From Saccharolobus caldissimus (GTDB taxonomy: Archaea; Thermoproteota; Thermoprotei_A; Sulfolobales; Sulfolobaceae): a stretch of DNA of 64,000 bases. The notes below the pieces were generated by a model, which saw nothing but the letters and a program-made list of their open reading frames with translations, searched no databases and was not told where the DNA came from. Each line of letters starts with the position of its first letter. Within the stretch, counting starts at the first letter, position 1. The translations under genes were made by a program, and so were the position numbers. Positions 56,806-64,000 of the stretch are shown one piece after another. The stretch lies in the NCBI RefSeq assembly GCF_020886315.1, contig NZ_AP025226.1:310001-374000 (forward strand). The letters run 5' to 3'.

Positions 56806-57291
56806 TTGAGTTACGTTCCACATGTTCCTTATGTTCCTACGCCAGAAAAAGTAGTGAGAAAAATGTTAGAGTTGGCTAAAGTTGGGCCTGATGATGTCGT
56901 TTACGATTTAGGTTGTGGTGATGGAAGGATAATAATATCAGCAGTTAAGGATTTTAGTGCGAAAAAAGCGGTTGGTATTGAAATAAATGACGAAAGAATA
57001 AGGGAAGCATTATCTAATATCGAAAAAAATGGTGTAGTTGGAAGAGCTACAGTAATAAAGGGAAACTTTTTCGAAGTTGACATATCAGAAGCTACAGTAG
57101 TTACAATGTTCCTTTTAACAAATGTAAATGAAATGCTTAAACCAAAGTTAGAGAAAGAATTAAAGCCTGGAACTAGAGTTGTCTCTCATGAATTCGAGAT
57201 GAGGGGGTGGATACCAAAGGAGGTTATTAAAGTTGAGGATGGTAATATGAATCATACTGTATACCTTTATATTATTGGTGAACATAAATGA
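56806..57291 (+). CDS. Protein lysine methyltransferase aKMT
   Basis: SAM-dependent methyltransferase of exactly 161 residues, the length of Sulfolobus aKMT, which methylates lysines on many cellular proteins. It has motif I VYDLGCGDGRIIIS near residue 32, the acidic VGIEINDERIREAL, and the family-specific VTMFLLTNVNEMLKPKLE. I chose TTG 56806 (SYVPHVPYVPTPEKVV) with AAGTGA just upstream at 56794-56799; GTG 56797 lies in that site. It overlaps the next gene by four bases. Confidence 0.9.
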   Translation: MSYVPHVPYVPTPEKVVRKMLELAKVGPDDVVYDLGCGDGRIIISAVKDFSAKKAVGIEINDERIREALSNIEKNGVVGRATVIKGNFFEVDISEATVVTMFLLTNVNEMLKPKLEKELKPGTRVVSHEFEMRGWIPKEVIKVEDGNMNHTVYLYIIGEHK

Positions 57292-57716
57292 AAATTCTAA
57301 TAATAAAAAGCGAGAACGGAAAGATTACTTCAGAAAAAGTAATGGATGGAGAAATAGGAAAGGTATTAAGGGAAGTAGCTAAAGAAGCCTTAGAAGAATG
57401 GAACGAGTTAACATCTGATTTTATAATTATGCATGACATGGAGGAAGTAAGAATTCCTTTACCTTTAAAACCAGACTTATACGAATCTATAAAGAACTTT
57501 TTAGTAGGCAAAGATAAGAAAGAAGCTATAGCAAAAATTCCAGTTTACGTTATAAGTTACGAAAATGAGTGGAAAGAGAGTGATTTCCAGGATAAAAAAG
57601 TATATGTAGTATCATATTACATAAATGACGAAATAAAAAAGAATATAATTGAAGATGCCACACAAATAACTAGTGAACATAAGGAATTAGAAGAAGGAGA
57701 AGAGGAGGAAGAATAA
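57288..57716 (+). CDS. Conserved archaeal protein (DUF2286-like), acidic
   Basis: A 142-residue protein that looks like the archaeal DUF2286 family: MKILIIKSENGKITSEKVMDG, then FIIMHDMEEVRIPLPLKP and VYVVSYYINDEIKKNI, with a very acidic tail (EELEEGEEEEE type). No catalytic site is evident. It is translationally coupled to aKMT through a 4-base overlap, so a joint role is possible but unproven. Confidence 0.7.
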   Translation: MKILIIKSENGKITSEKVMDGEIGKVLREVAKEALEEWNELTSDFIIMHDMEEVRIPLPLKPDLYESIKNFLVGKDKKEAIAKIPVYVISYENEWKESDFQDKKVYVVSYYINDEIKKNIIEDATQITSEHKELEEGEEEEE

Positions 57717-57743
57717 CCAAAAAATTTGAAAATATTTTTAAAA

Positions 57744-60386
57744 TTAACTTCCTTTTCCAAAGGAGAAGAATGAATCTATCGATATCGTAGCTGCAATTTC
57801 ATCCCATGAGACTCCGAATGCCTTAAGTATCTGCTCAAATGTACTCCTTACTGCTTCTAAATACTTCTCAACGTCTATTTCGGTGACCTTAGCTAGTTGA
57901 ACAGGCTTTACCCCATCTTTTGACCTAACCTTTACAAAGTAAATCACATCCCTTGGTAATACATTTATACCATAAGGCCTCAGTTGAAGTGCCGCTTTAA
58001 CATGCTGAGGGGTGTTTTTAGTATATGCATCTAACGGCTTAGATAACATTACCTTAAAGGCTAATTCATCTAGGTTATATCCCTTATTCTTCAACTTCTC
58101 ATAAGATTCTTTAATCTTCTTAACTATCTCTCCCTTAATTTTTCTAACATCATCTGGAGAATTTATCGAGACCATCAAATCTTTAACATCATTAAATACT
58201 TTCTTTAGAAATTCTGGCGTATTTCTCTTCTTAACTAGCATGCCCTTTATTTCTACTTTACCATCTGGGTAAACACCAAAGTAGTTTTTCTTTAAACCGG
58301 AAAAAGCGACAAATTTGTAGCTTTTATCCACTTCCAAATCTAAATTGAAGTTAGATTTTACCCATTTTATTATATTTTCAAGATTTTCTTTTGAAGGGTT
58401 AAGGAGGAATAGAGAATCTGTATCACCGTATAAAACAGTTAATCCTTCTTCCCTAGCCTTTTTAACAGTACTAGTAATTACGTATCTACCTAATGCTGTA
58501 ACACTTTCAGCAACTGCAGGAGCATATAACGGGAAGTTCTCCGCTCCAAACACTCCATACGTAGCATTTATAAATACTTTCATAGCCCTCTGAACTACAT
58601 CGTACAATATTTTTTGCTCTTCACTTATATTAGCACTTTTAGACTTCTTCTTATAGATCTTTACTCTGAAATCCCTTAATAATCCAGTAATTACGGCTGT
58701 TATTCCTGGTCTATCCATGCAAACAGTATGTAGTGTTTCACCAGTCTCATCTTTAACTTCAAATCTCTTCTTACAATTCTCAATGTCGACTGTCTCATAA
58801 CTTAGATTCCACGTTCTAATTATTGATGGATACAGTGATGCAAAATCTAAAACAACAATATTAAAGAAAATACCAGCAGGCGGATCTATAACAACGGCTC
58901 CCTTATATCCCTTACCCTTTATTAAAGCGGCAGTCTTAATTTTAGAAGCTCTTGCAAGTATCTCCTCTTTTAATGGTATTAGCCAATTTCTCTTTCTATG
59001 CTCCCAATAATATAAATTCTTAATCCACGTAGAGATTTCAGTCCTCGTTAGCTCTTCAATCCCTAACCTTGATATCCTAGAAAATAATATTATTAATTTC
59101 ATTGTTAGCTCATTTCCAAAAGTAGTAAGCTGTAAAGTTATTTCTGCATCTCTAAAGTTATACTCTATTAATTTTTCGATATCGAGAAAAGATATTAGAG
59201 TATCAATTTTCACCTTAGATACGCCTAAAAGTGCCTTTGCTACAGCGTCTAAATTATACTCACTATACTTGCCTTCAAAAGCATAATTTCTCACAGCCTT
59301 ATTAAAGAAAAACTTATACAAATCTATATGAAAACCAGCTAGATATCTTGCCTCATCAGAGCTTACATCTAAAGGGATCTCCTCGGGGAAAAAGCCCAAT
59401 TTTAACGCTCTATAATAAATGTAAGGTAAATCAAAGTCGTCTCCGTTAAACGTTACAATCATGGGATAATTGAGGACTATCTCAAAGAACCTATTTAATA
59501 ATTCGTATTCCGAATTAAATCTCTCTATGGATATCCCATTGATATTTCCACTACCTTCCCCTACATCCTCCCTATTTAGAACTAATACTTTCTTTAATCC
59601 ATCACTACCAGCTAAGGCAATACTTATTATTGGAAACTCTGCTTTCTCGGGATCAGGAATTCTGCCCTTTATAGGAGTGTATACTTCTATATCAATTGCA
59701 ACCCTTTTAATATTAGGAACTTCGGTTTCAAATATCGGAAGCCACTCTAAAGCCATCTGTCTAGTCATTTCGTCCGAGTCTGAAAAAGCCTTTTTAATCT
59801 CCTCTATGTCCTTCTGATCCATAGTTAAAGACACACTTTCTAACTTGCCATTTTTTACAATATAGGGCATTCCAGGGATTAACTCCATATCATAAATATA
59901 ATTGTTATAATACTTTATATGAGCCTCATAAGCCTTTGGCACGGCATTCCTTAACCTTCTTACTGCTAATGGATCCTTAACTACAATTTTAGTCAATTTT
60001 ATTTTATTCCAGGTATATGGATCAATTTTGGTTACAGTTTCTATATGATCAAATGATGGATCCCTAATTATTTTAGGTATCTTGCTTACCTTATCTGGTT
60101 CGATATCAACCAAGAAATAAGACTTATGACCAGTGTTATCGTACAAAATATAAACCTTCTGTGTTTCCTTATCGAATAACTTACACACAGCTTTACCTTT
60201 CTTTCCATCATAATCAACTTGCAGCAAATAGTATATCCTACCCTCCTGAGCTTCAGCTAGCCATTCCCTTCTCATTGCCTTTTTACCCTCTAACGCGCTT
60301 TCAAGAATTTGCTTATTCTCAACTTTTTCATGATCTTTACTGGGCTTAGCCTCTGGTATGTCAAAAAGAGTAAGTTGCTTAGCCAT
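57744..60386 (-). CDS. polB1: Replicative DNA polymerase B1
   Basis: Family B DNA polymerase, 880 residues, the size of Sulfolobus Dpo1. Exonuclease motifs are DIEVYTP near residue 231, [10 protein letters not shown] near 324 and YNFRDAEIT. Polymerase motifs are DFASLYPSI near 514, [12 protein letters not shown] near 608 and YGDTDSLFL near 653. The N-terminal PIP-like segment [10 protein letters not shown] at residues 4-13 would suit PCNA or subunit contacts. It is divergent from the tRNA-Arg gene with only about 50 bases between them. Confidence 0.97.
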   Translation of the reverse strand: MAKQLTLFDIPEAKPSKDHEKVENKQILESALEGKKAMRREWLAEAQEGRIYYLLQVDYDGKKGKAVCKLFDKETQKVYILYDNTGHKSYFLVDIEPDKVSKIPKIIRDPSFDHIETVTKIDPYTWNKIKLTKIVVKDPLAVRRLRNAVPKAYEAHIKYYNNYIYDMELIPGMPYIVKNGKLESVSLTMDQKDIEEIKKAFSDSDEMTRQMALEWLPIFETEVPNIKRVAIDIEVYTPIKGRIPDPEKAEFPIISIALAGSDGLKKVLVLNREDVGEGSGNINGISIERFNSEYELLNRFFEIVLNYPMIVTFNGDDFDLPYIYYRALKLGFFPEEIPLDVSSDEARYLAGFHIDLYKFFFNKAVRNYAFEGKYSEYNLDAVAKALLGVSKVKIDTLISFLDIEKLIEYNFRDAEITLQLTTFGNELTMKLIILFSRISRLGIEELTRTEISTWIKNLYYWEHRKRNWLIPLKEEILARASKIKTAALIKGKGYKGAVVIDPPAGIFFNIVVLDFASLYPSIIRTWNLSYETVDIENCKKRFEVKDETGETLHTVCMDRPGITAVITGLLRDFRVKIYKKKSKSANISEEQKILYDVVQRAMKVFINATYGVFGAENFPLYAPAVAESVTALGRYVITSTVKKAREEGLTVLYGDTDSLFLLNPSKENLENIIKWVKSNFNLDLEVDKSYKFVAFSGLKKNYFGVYPDGKVEIKGMLVKKRNTPEFLKKVFNDVKDLMVSINSPDDVRKIKGEIVKKIKESYEKLKNKGYNLDELAFKVMLSKPLDAYTKNTPQHVKAALQLRPYGINVLPRDVIYFVKVRSKDGVKPVQLAKVTEIDVEKYLEAVRSTFEQILKAFGVSWDEIAATISIDSFFSFGKGS

Positions 60387-60438
60387 TTTCTAACATATAT
60401 AATTTTTTAGGAATTACTCTATAAGTTTTAATACACAA

Positions 60439-60514
<76 letters not shown>

Positions 60515-60663
60515 GCTTTCATATTTATTTGAGAGAAATCCCTTAATGTTAATTTAAGACAAATGTGAAAATTTGTAATGCCAAAGATTATTACGTATGA
60601 TATTTAATAGATTACTAATTTATTTAACGCTATATTTTACTTTACGTTTTAAGGGGAGATTTA

Positions 60664-61082
60664 ATGATACTGAGGAAATATAAGGAATTTGCTAAAGCTT
60701 ATTATAATATCGTGATTAAGAATAATCAGAGAGCCGAACAAACCTTAGGAATATAAGGATTATCATGATGTTTCTTCTATACTCAGCAATTAGTTGAAAA
60801 AACGTTATGCTAGAGGTCAAACTAATTTTAAAAGAGAACATGAAATTATAGCAGAAGCACAAAATCATTTACAAGTTTACAAGAATTAGGCGAGGATTTA
60901 GATAAGGTTTTGGAGGCGTCAGATTACTTATCTGGAGCCTGGAATATATCAAGGTATCTGGTACTTAGCGGACAAGATATTAAAAACTCCTGAAGAAATA
61001 ATTACTGAAGAAATGTGTAAAAAGAATAGAGTACTCAGACGAGACATTATCCAAGTTGATTAAAATGGAAATTCATGCCTAA
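60664..61082 (+). pseudogene. HEPN-domain protein pseudogene
   Basis: Remains of a HEPN nucleotide-binding/RNase-type protein. The pieces read MILRKYKEFAKAYYNIVI, then after a frame change KDYHDVSSILS, QLVEKTL, KREHEIIAEAQNHL, LGEDLDKVLEASDYLSGAWN and TPEEIITEE...KRIEYSDETLSKLIK. At least four indels or stops separate them, so it cannot make a full product. HEPN genes usually pair with an MNT nucleotidyltransferase; none is seen here. It starts 150 bases after tRNA-Arg. Confidence 0.75.
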
Positions 61083-61385
61083 TATTAATTAAGAAATTTA
61101 GATTGGATAATGTTGTTTAAAATAGAATTAAACGTTAACATTTACCTTATCTAACTGATATTTAATATATTATATTTAAATTGCAGCTGCTAAAAATTTA
61201 TTATAGGAGTGATAAGGTTTGTTTAATCATGTTTTGGATAGATTTTATTACAAAACAATGTAATTATTTCCGTATTACGTTATTAATACATATTATATTA
61301 TTCTTTATAATTAAATATAACGAGTAGTAGTGAAATATGAAATATGTAATAATTTTCAATTTTTAATCAAGCTGAACAACGTCAC
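61083..61385. other. AT-rich region without recognisable gene
   Basis: About 300 bases, very AT-rich, with frequent stops in all frames. I see no gene, RNA or repeat in it. It is probably decayed accessory DNA between the HEPN remnant and the next ORF fragment. Confidence 0.5.
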
Positions 61386-61577
61386 ATGGCAATGTTGGTT
61401 GGCACTATGCTTGAAGTTTGACCGAAAGGTTTATTACTGAACGTCCTCGGGGTGATTGGATTTATCTTGTTTTTCTACTTATTTATTTATTGTTCTTCTC
61501 TTGTAATACTTGGTTTTATTCGTTCTCTTGTTTTGTGTGAATTCCCCGTAGGAGTAAGTGAGCTTATAAAGGCATAA
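61386..61577 (+). pseudogene. Degenerate hydrophobic ORF interrupted by TGA
   Basis: An ATG at 61386 opens MAMLVGTMLEV, interrupted by TGA at 61419. The frame then continues (PKGLLLNVLGVIGFILFFYL and further hydrophobic residues) to TAA at 61575. It may be the remnant of a membrane protein or of a mobile element end. I do not recognise the family, and a chance AT-rich frame is possible. Confidence 0.3.
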
Positions 61578-61590
61578 GTAATGTTATAGT

Positions 61591-61743
61591 CTATAATGGA
61601 TTAGTTTTTACTTTATGACATAATTTATAATAGCTTAATATTGACACTCTCTTCACGCTCTCATCTGGAGTTAGGTATTGTATAACTTTGCTTATAACAT
61701 TATCAGGTACTGTATATTTGCCCTTTCCTATAATTCCAAACAA
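61591..61743 (-). pseudogene. Short HTH-like ORF fragment
   Basis: A 50-codon frame from TTG 61743 to a stop at 61591: FGIIGKGKYTVPDNVISKVI, then QYLTPDESVKRVSILSYYKL. It resembles the start of a helix-turn-helix protein or transposase (tandem helices with a VPDxVxxKV pattern), cut short. It lies just outside the IS element, in the debris field after tRNA-Arg. Confidence 0.35.
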
Positions 61744-61827
61744 TCACCTTGGAAACCCCCTAAATTCTTATAGTTAACCTTCTTCTTTTTTAGCATGCAT
61801 TTAAGAATTTTTAGTCTAGTTTTATTA

Positions 61828-61852
61828 TAGTCTTTTTCATAATAACTGCAAC
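61828..61852 (+). repeat. IS630 left terminal inverted repeat
   Basis: 25 bases beginning TAGTCTTTTTCATAATAA; an exact reverse complement of 62930-62954. It is the end beyond the transposase stop codon. Confidence 0.9.
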
Positions 61853-62011
61853 AGGTTTATAACTTCCCTCAATACAAAATATAGAAAAACATTGAGAAAA
61901 GCTTGTATTATTGTGAGATTAAACTTGATAAAACTTGTTAACAGATAAGAAAACAGGGATGAGAAAAATTTTTCCATACTTATATCTTCCTCAAGCACGT
62001 CGTGAAACTTA

Positions 62012-62871
62012 TTAATCCAAATAACTAATATAATTACCCTTAGAAACCAAATAATAGAACTCATCCTCAATAAACTCTAGAGCATAACACGAATAATGAT
62101 AAGTATTAACCCAACGCTTCAAGTCCTTCCAAACCAACTCAATTAAATCCGGAGAATAGGGAGGCAAGAAGAGCAAGATAATGCCGAGCTGAGAAGCAAC
62201 GGAGAAAACATAAGCATTCTTGTGAAACCTAGCATTATCAACACAATATTACCAGAATTCCTAACCCTAAGCAAGTAAAGAAAATTAACGAAAACACTAG
62301 AATCAACATTGGAATAAGTTAGCATAAAACAAGGCTTACCATCAAACAAGCTAAAACATTAACACTTGGATAATCAGCCCTAACAACATATAAACCCAAC
62401 CTTAGAAGGATCATGACGAATACCACACTCATCCATGAAAAACACTTTTACACCCTTCTTAATAACACCCCTCTCCCTAAGTATGTTGTCGGCATCTATT
62501 GGCCTCTTCTTGTCAATCTTGTAGGGAATTTTTAACCTCTTTCTCGCTATTCTCCAAGCTGTAGCTTATCTTCACGTTAAACTTTTCTTCTATGTAATTG
62601 CTTCCCATATGGTTTTTCCTTGTAGTTCTTGTATACTTATTTCTCTCTCGTTTATCTTCTTTTCTCTTCCTTTTCTCTGCTTATAGAATAGGCATTTTTC
62701 TCCTTCCTTTTCGAATTCTTTTACCCATCTATAAACCGTGCTCTTGTGTACTTGTAGTATTTTTGCTATTTCGCTAATTTTCATTCCCTCCAAGTGTAGT
62801 AATATTGCCCTAGTCTCGTTTAAACCCTTGGGCTTCTTGCTAATTATCTTCCTTTTTAAGGTCCTCAACAC
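62012..62871 (-). pseudogene. IS630 transposase, frameshifted
   Basis: The N-terminal part from 62871 is intact for 93 codons and contains the HTH (MKISEIAKILQVHKSTVYRWVKE). Then frame changes separate the linker (IARKRLKIPYKIDKKRPIDADNILRERG), the first catalytic Asp (VKVFFMDECGIRHDP), the second (VDNARFHKNAYVFS) and the Glu region (LPPYSPDLIELVWKDLKRW). All three DDE residues survive, but at least three frameshifts prevent a full protein. The end is TAA at 62012-62014. Confidence 0.85.
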
Positions 62872-62929
62872 GCTCAGCCCAACAGTCCCCCATATACTAA
62901 TACTAGATTTGACTCCCTTTTAGCTCCCC

Positions 62930-62954
62930 GTTGCAGTTATTATGAAAAAGACTA
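62930..62954 (+). repeat. IS630 right terminal inverted repeat
   Basis: 25 bases beginning GTTGCAGTTATTATGAAA; an exact reverse complement of 61828-61852. Its outer end plus the TA duplication and flanking bases create TATAAAAAG at 62953-62961, a possible promoter for the cysteine-rich peptide gene. Confidence 0.9.
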
Positions 62955-62976
62955 TAAAAAGATAGAGAATAAGGAA

Positions 62977-63318
62977 GTGCTAATACCAGACAAACTATAC
63001 CAACCTTACCCTTTGCAACAAAAAAGTGAAGAAGGGAAAGATCCGAATCCGATAGAATGTGAAATATGTAAAGCAATAGTTCCAATATTATGCAATTTAC
63101 TTGCAACTAAAGTAGCTAGTGCAATTGCATGTGGTGAAGTATGTGAAGTGGATGTCTGTATAATATTCATTGAGGATCCGATTATATATGCTATATGTTC
63201 AGTATCTTGCGATATAATATGCAATGAGGTTTTGCAGATTATTCTACGAATTGGTATCCAAACAGCTTGTACGGTAGGTGGTGAATACGTATGTGAAAAA
63301 GGTGGATTTTGTTGCTAA
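62977..63318 (+). CDS. Cysteine-rich halocin C8-like peptide precursor (candidate archaeocin)
   Basis: From GTG 62977 this encodes 113 residues with 13 cysteines, at positions 28, 31, 39, 52, 56, 61, 74, 78, 82, 98, 106, 112 and 113. The part from residue 27 has the pattern C-x2-C-K-x6-C (CEICKAIVPILC), nearly the same as CSACKYAAGQVC in halocin C8 as I remember it, and ends in a GGFCC motif like the GLC end of that halocin. Between the cysteines it is hydrophobic and helical, also compatible with a saposin-like fold. The first 25 residues look like a propeptide; no signal peptide is present. The frame runs upstream into the IS element end, so the original N-terminus may be lost. Confidence 0.6.
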   Translation: MLIPDKLYQPYPLQQKSEEGKDPNPIECEICKAIVPILCNLLATKVASAIACGEVCEVDVCIIFIEDPIIYAICSVSCDIICNEVLQIILRIGIQTACTVGGEYVCEKGGFCC

Positions 63319-63324
63319 TTTTGT

Positions 63325-63334
63325 TTAAAAAAAA
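63325..63334 (+). promoter_or_regulatory. TATA-like box before the two-TM membrane protein
   Basis: TTTAAAAAAA at 63325-63334 is centred about 27 bases before ATG 63357, suggesting a separate, nearly leaderless transcript for the downstream gene rather than strict co-transcription with the peptide gene. Confidence 0.45.
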
Positions 63335-63356
63335 GGTAAAGGCAATAAATATTTAG

Positions 63357-63971
63357 ATGATTGTTATGGTGAGCGAGATGAAAAAGCATGAAAAAAATAA
63401 GGTTATCTTTGGTCCTACTAAAGAGATATCAACTTTAAAATACGTCTTACTTATCCTATTATTTTCAGCTTTACCATCAGCTATAGTGCTTGTTTTAGCC
63501 TATGACGTTATTTATAACTTTTTGCATAGCTTCGTATTATCCGTTTCCTTAAGCGCTCTAATATCTTCCACATTAGGTGCTATATTATCCACTTATCTTG
63601 ACAGATATCTTATGAGGCGTGGGATAAGACCTCCTGGAATAAGGAAAAAAGAAGCTAGGATTAAGTATATAATCTCTCCAGAGAGTGGACAACCTATTGA
63701 TGAAAAAGTGATTAAGAGGTATGAGAAAGCGTTAGAGTTTTCAGATAAGGAGTCAGAAAATTATATAGCAGAGTTAGCCATGCTTGGTATGATGTACTTG
63801 CAGAATGCTGTAGCTTATGATAATAAAGATCTTTATTTGAGGGCTAAGGAATACTTATCAAGGGCTGAGGAGGCAATGCAAGGAAAGAGTGTGAGCTTTG
63901 AGACTAAAGTAATCGTTGATAATTTGAGGAGTAAAATTGAGACTTACAAGTATCGTTTCGGAGAAAGATAA
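63357..63971 (+). CDS. Two-TM membrane protein with helical cytoplasmic domain, possible immunity partner
   Basis: A 204-residue protein (ATG 63357). A second ATG at 63378 has GGTGA five bases upstream and would give 197 residues. Residues about 28-50 and 56-78 are membrane helices (VLLILLFSALPSAIVLVLAY; SLSALISSTLGAILSTYL), followed by a basic stop-transfer (RYLMRRG). A 100-residue helical tail with TPR-like pairs follows (YIAELAMLGMMYLQNAVAYD, LYLRAKEYLSRAEEAMQ). I do not recognise the family. Its place 38 bases after the cysteine-rich peptide suggests an immunity or maturation role, which is inference. Confidence 0.6.
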   Translation: MIVMVSEMKKHEKNKVIFGPTKEISTLKYVLLILLFSALPSAIVLVLAYDVIYNFLHSFVLSVSLSALISSTLGAILSTYLDRYLMRRGIRPPGIRKKEARIKYIISPESGQPIDEKVIKRYEKALEFSDKESENYIAELAMLGMMYLQNAVAYDNKDLYLRAKEYLSRAEEAMQGKSVSFETKVIVDNLRSKIETYKYRFGER

Positions 63972-64000
63972 CAAGCTAAATTATTATCATACTTGTATAA

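Larger units (their letters stand above)
61828..62954 (-). mobile_element. IS630-family insertion sequence, 1127 bp, decayed
   Basis: The ends are perfect inverted repeats of 25 bases, flanked by a TA dinucleotide on each side (61826-61827 and 62955-62956), the target duplication expected of IS630/Tc1-mariner elements. Inside, on the minus strand, lies a transposase with HTH and DDE motifs broken by frameshifts. About 160 bases between the transposase stop and the left end are non-coding. I cannot name the specific element. Confidence 0.88.

Noticed and set aside
61837-62349. Two hydrophobic minus-strand frames (61837-62070 and 62143-62349) that look like membrane peptides
   Set aside because: They lie inside the IS630 element and are out-of-frame readings of, or sequence beyond, the transposase; the true frame gives the DDE motifs.
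62903-63224. Minus-strand frames opposite the cysteine-rich peptide
   Set aside because: They are complements of a cysteine-patterned coding frame and show no family features of their own.

Overview
The window looks like chromosomal DNA of a thermoacidophilic crenarchaeon of the order Sulfolobales. The evidence is the gene content: A-type ATP synthase, family B DNA polymerase B1, archaeal primase, the Holliday junction pair Hjc/PINA, an ESCRT-III paralogue, a GDGT ring synthase and the lysine methyltransferase aKMT. The DNA is AT-rich, TATA boxes lie about 26-30 bases before leaderless starts, and internal genes often carry GGTGA/GAGGTGA ribosome binding sites. As far as I remember, the order pyrE-pyrB-pyrI-pyrK-pyrC-pyrD-(2 unknown)-marC-lrp-(Zn ribbon)-(small)-grsA, and in the other direction pyrF-JAB-PhoU-cdvB3, matches Sulfolobus acidocaldarius (around Saci_1585 to Saci_1601). 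I suspect a Sulfurisphaera tokodaii-like genome but cannot prove it.

Layout. 1-3705: purine genes purL (cut by the window edge), purQ, purS and purC on the minus strand. 3816-6323: MetRS beta-like tRNA-binding protein, NOG1-type GTPase, queE and tyw3. 6360-9416: small unknown and wHTH proteins, cdvB3, an AbrB-PhoU regulator and a JAB/MPN protein. 9445-14741: all de novo pyrimidine genes after carbamoyl phosphate, arranged around one divergent promoter between pyrE and pyrB. 14738-18805: two unknown proteins, MarC, an Lrp regulator, a zinc-ribbon protein, a small unknown and GrsA. 18819-27012: serS, a MIP18-type Fe-S assembly factor, and the complete histidine operon in the order C-G-A-B-F-D-E-H-I. 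27057-37052: leuS, cobalamin adenosyltransferase, a tRNA thiolation enzyme, AdoMet decarboxylase, and two probable lipid enzymes (a geranylgeranyl reductase-like oxidoreductase and DGGGP synthase), with small GTPase and HAD genes. 37264-40337: ilvB-ilvN-ilvC. 40356-45781: hjc, the PIN-domain ATPase PINA, pdxS/pdxT, ribosomal eS26 and proS. 45820-53171: A-type ATP synthase, six soluble/stalk genes plus the proteolipid on the minus strand, and the large membrane subunit divergent on the plus strand. 53160-60386: metG, primase large subunit, a CDP-alcohol phosphotransferase, aKMT and its neighbours, and DNA polymerase B1.

The character changes abruptly after tRNA-Arg(UCG) at 60439-60513. From there to the end the DNA is accessory. 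It holds a frameshifted HEPN pseudogene, other ORF debris, and a 1127-bp IS630-family element with perfect 25-bp inverted ends and a TA duplication but a broken transposase. Directly against the element lies a small 13-cysteine peptide whose core spacing resembles halocin C8, followed by a two-TM membrane protein. That last pair is the best candidate here for an undescribed system.

A second, unexpected theme is translation initiation. leuS, hisD, hisC and the GGR-like gene, and more weakly hisI, have family-typical N-termini in an open frame with no ATG, GTG or TTG. In several of them ATA, ATT or ATC stands where a Shine-Dalgarno sequence or promoter places the start.
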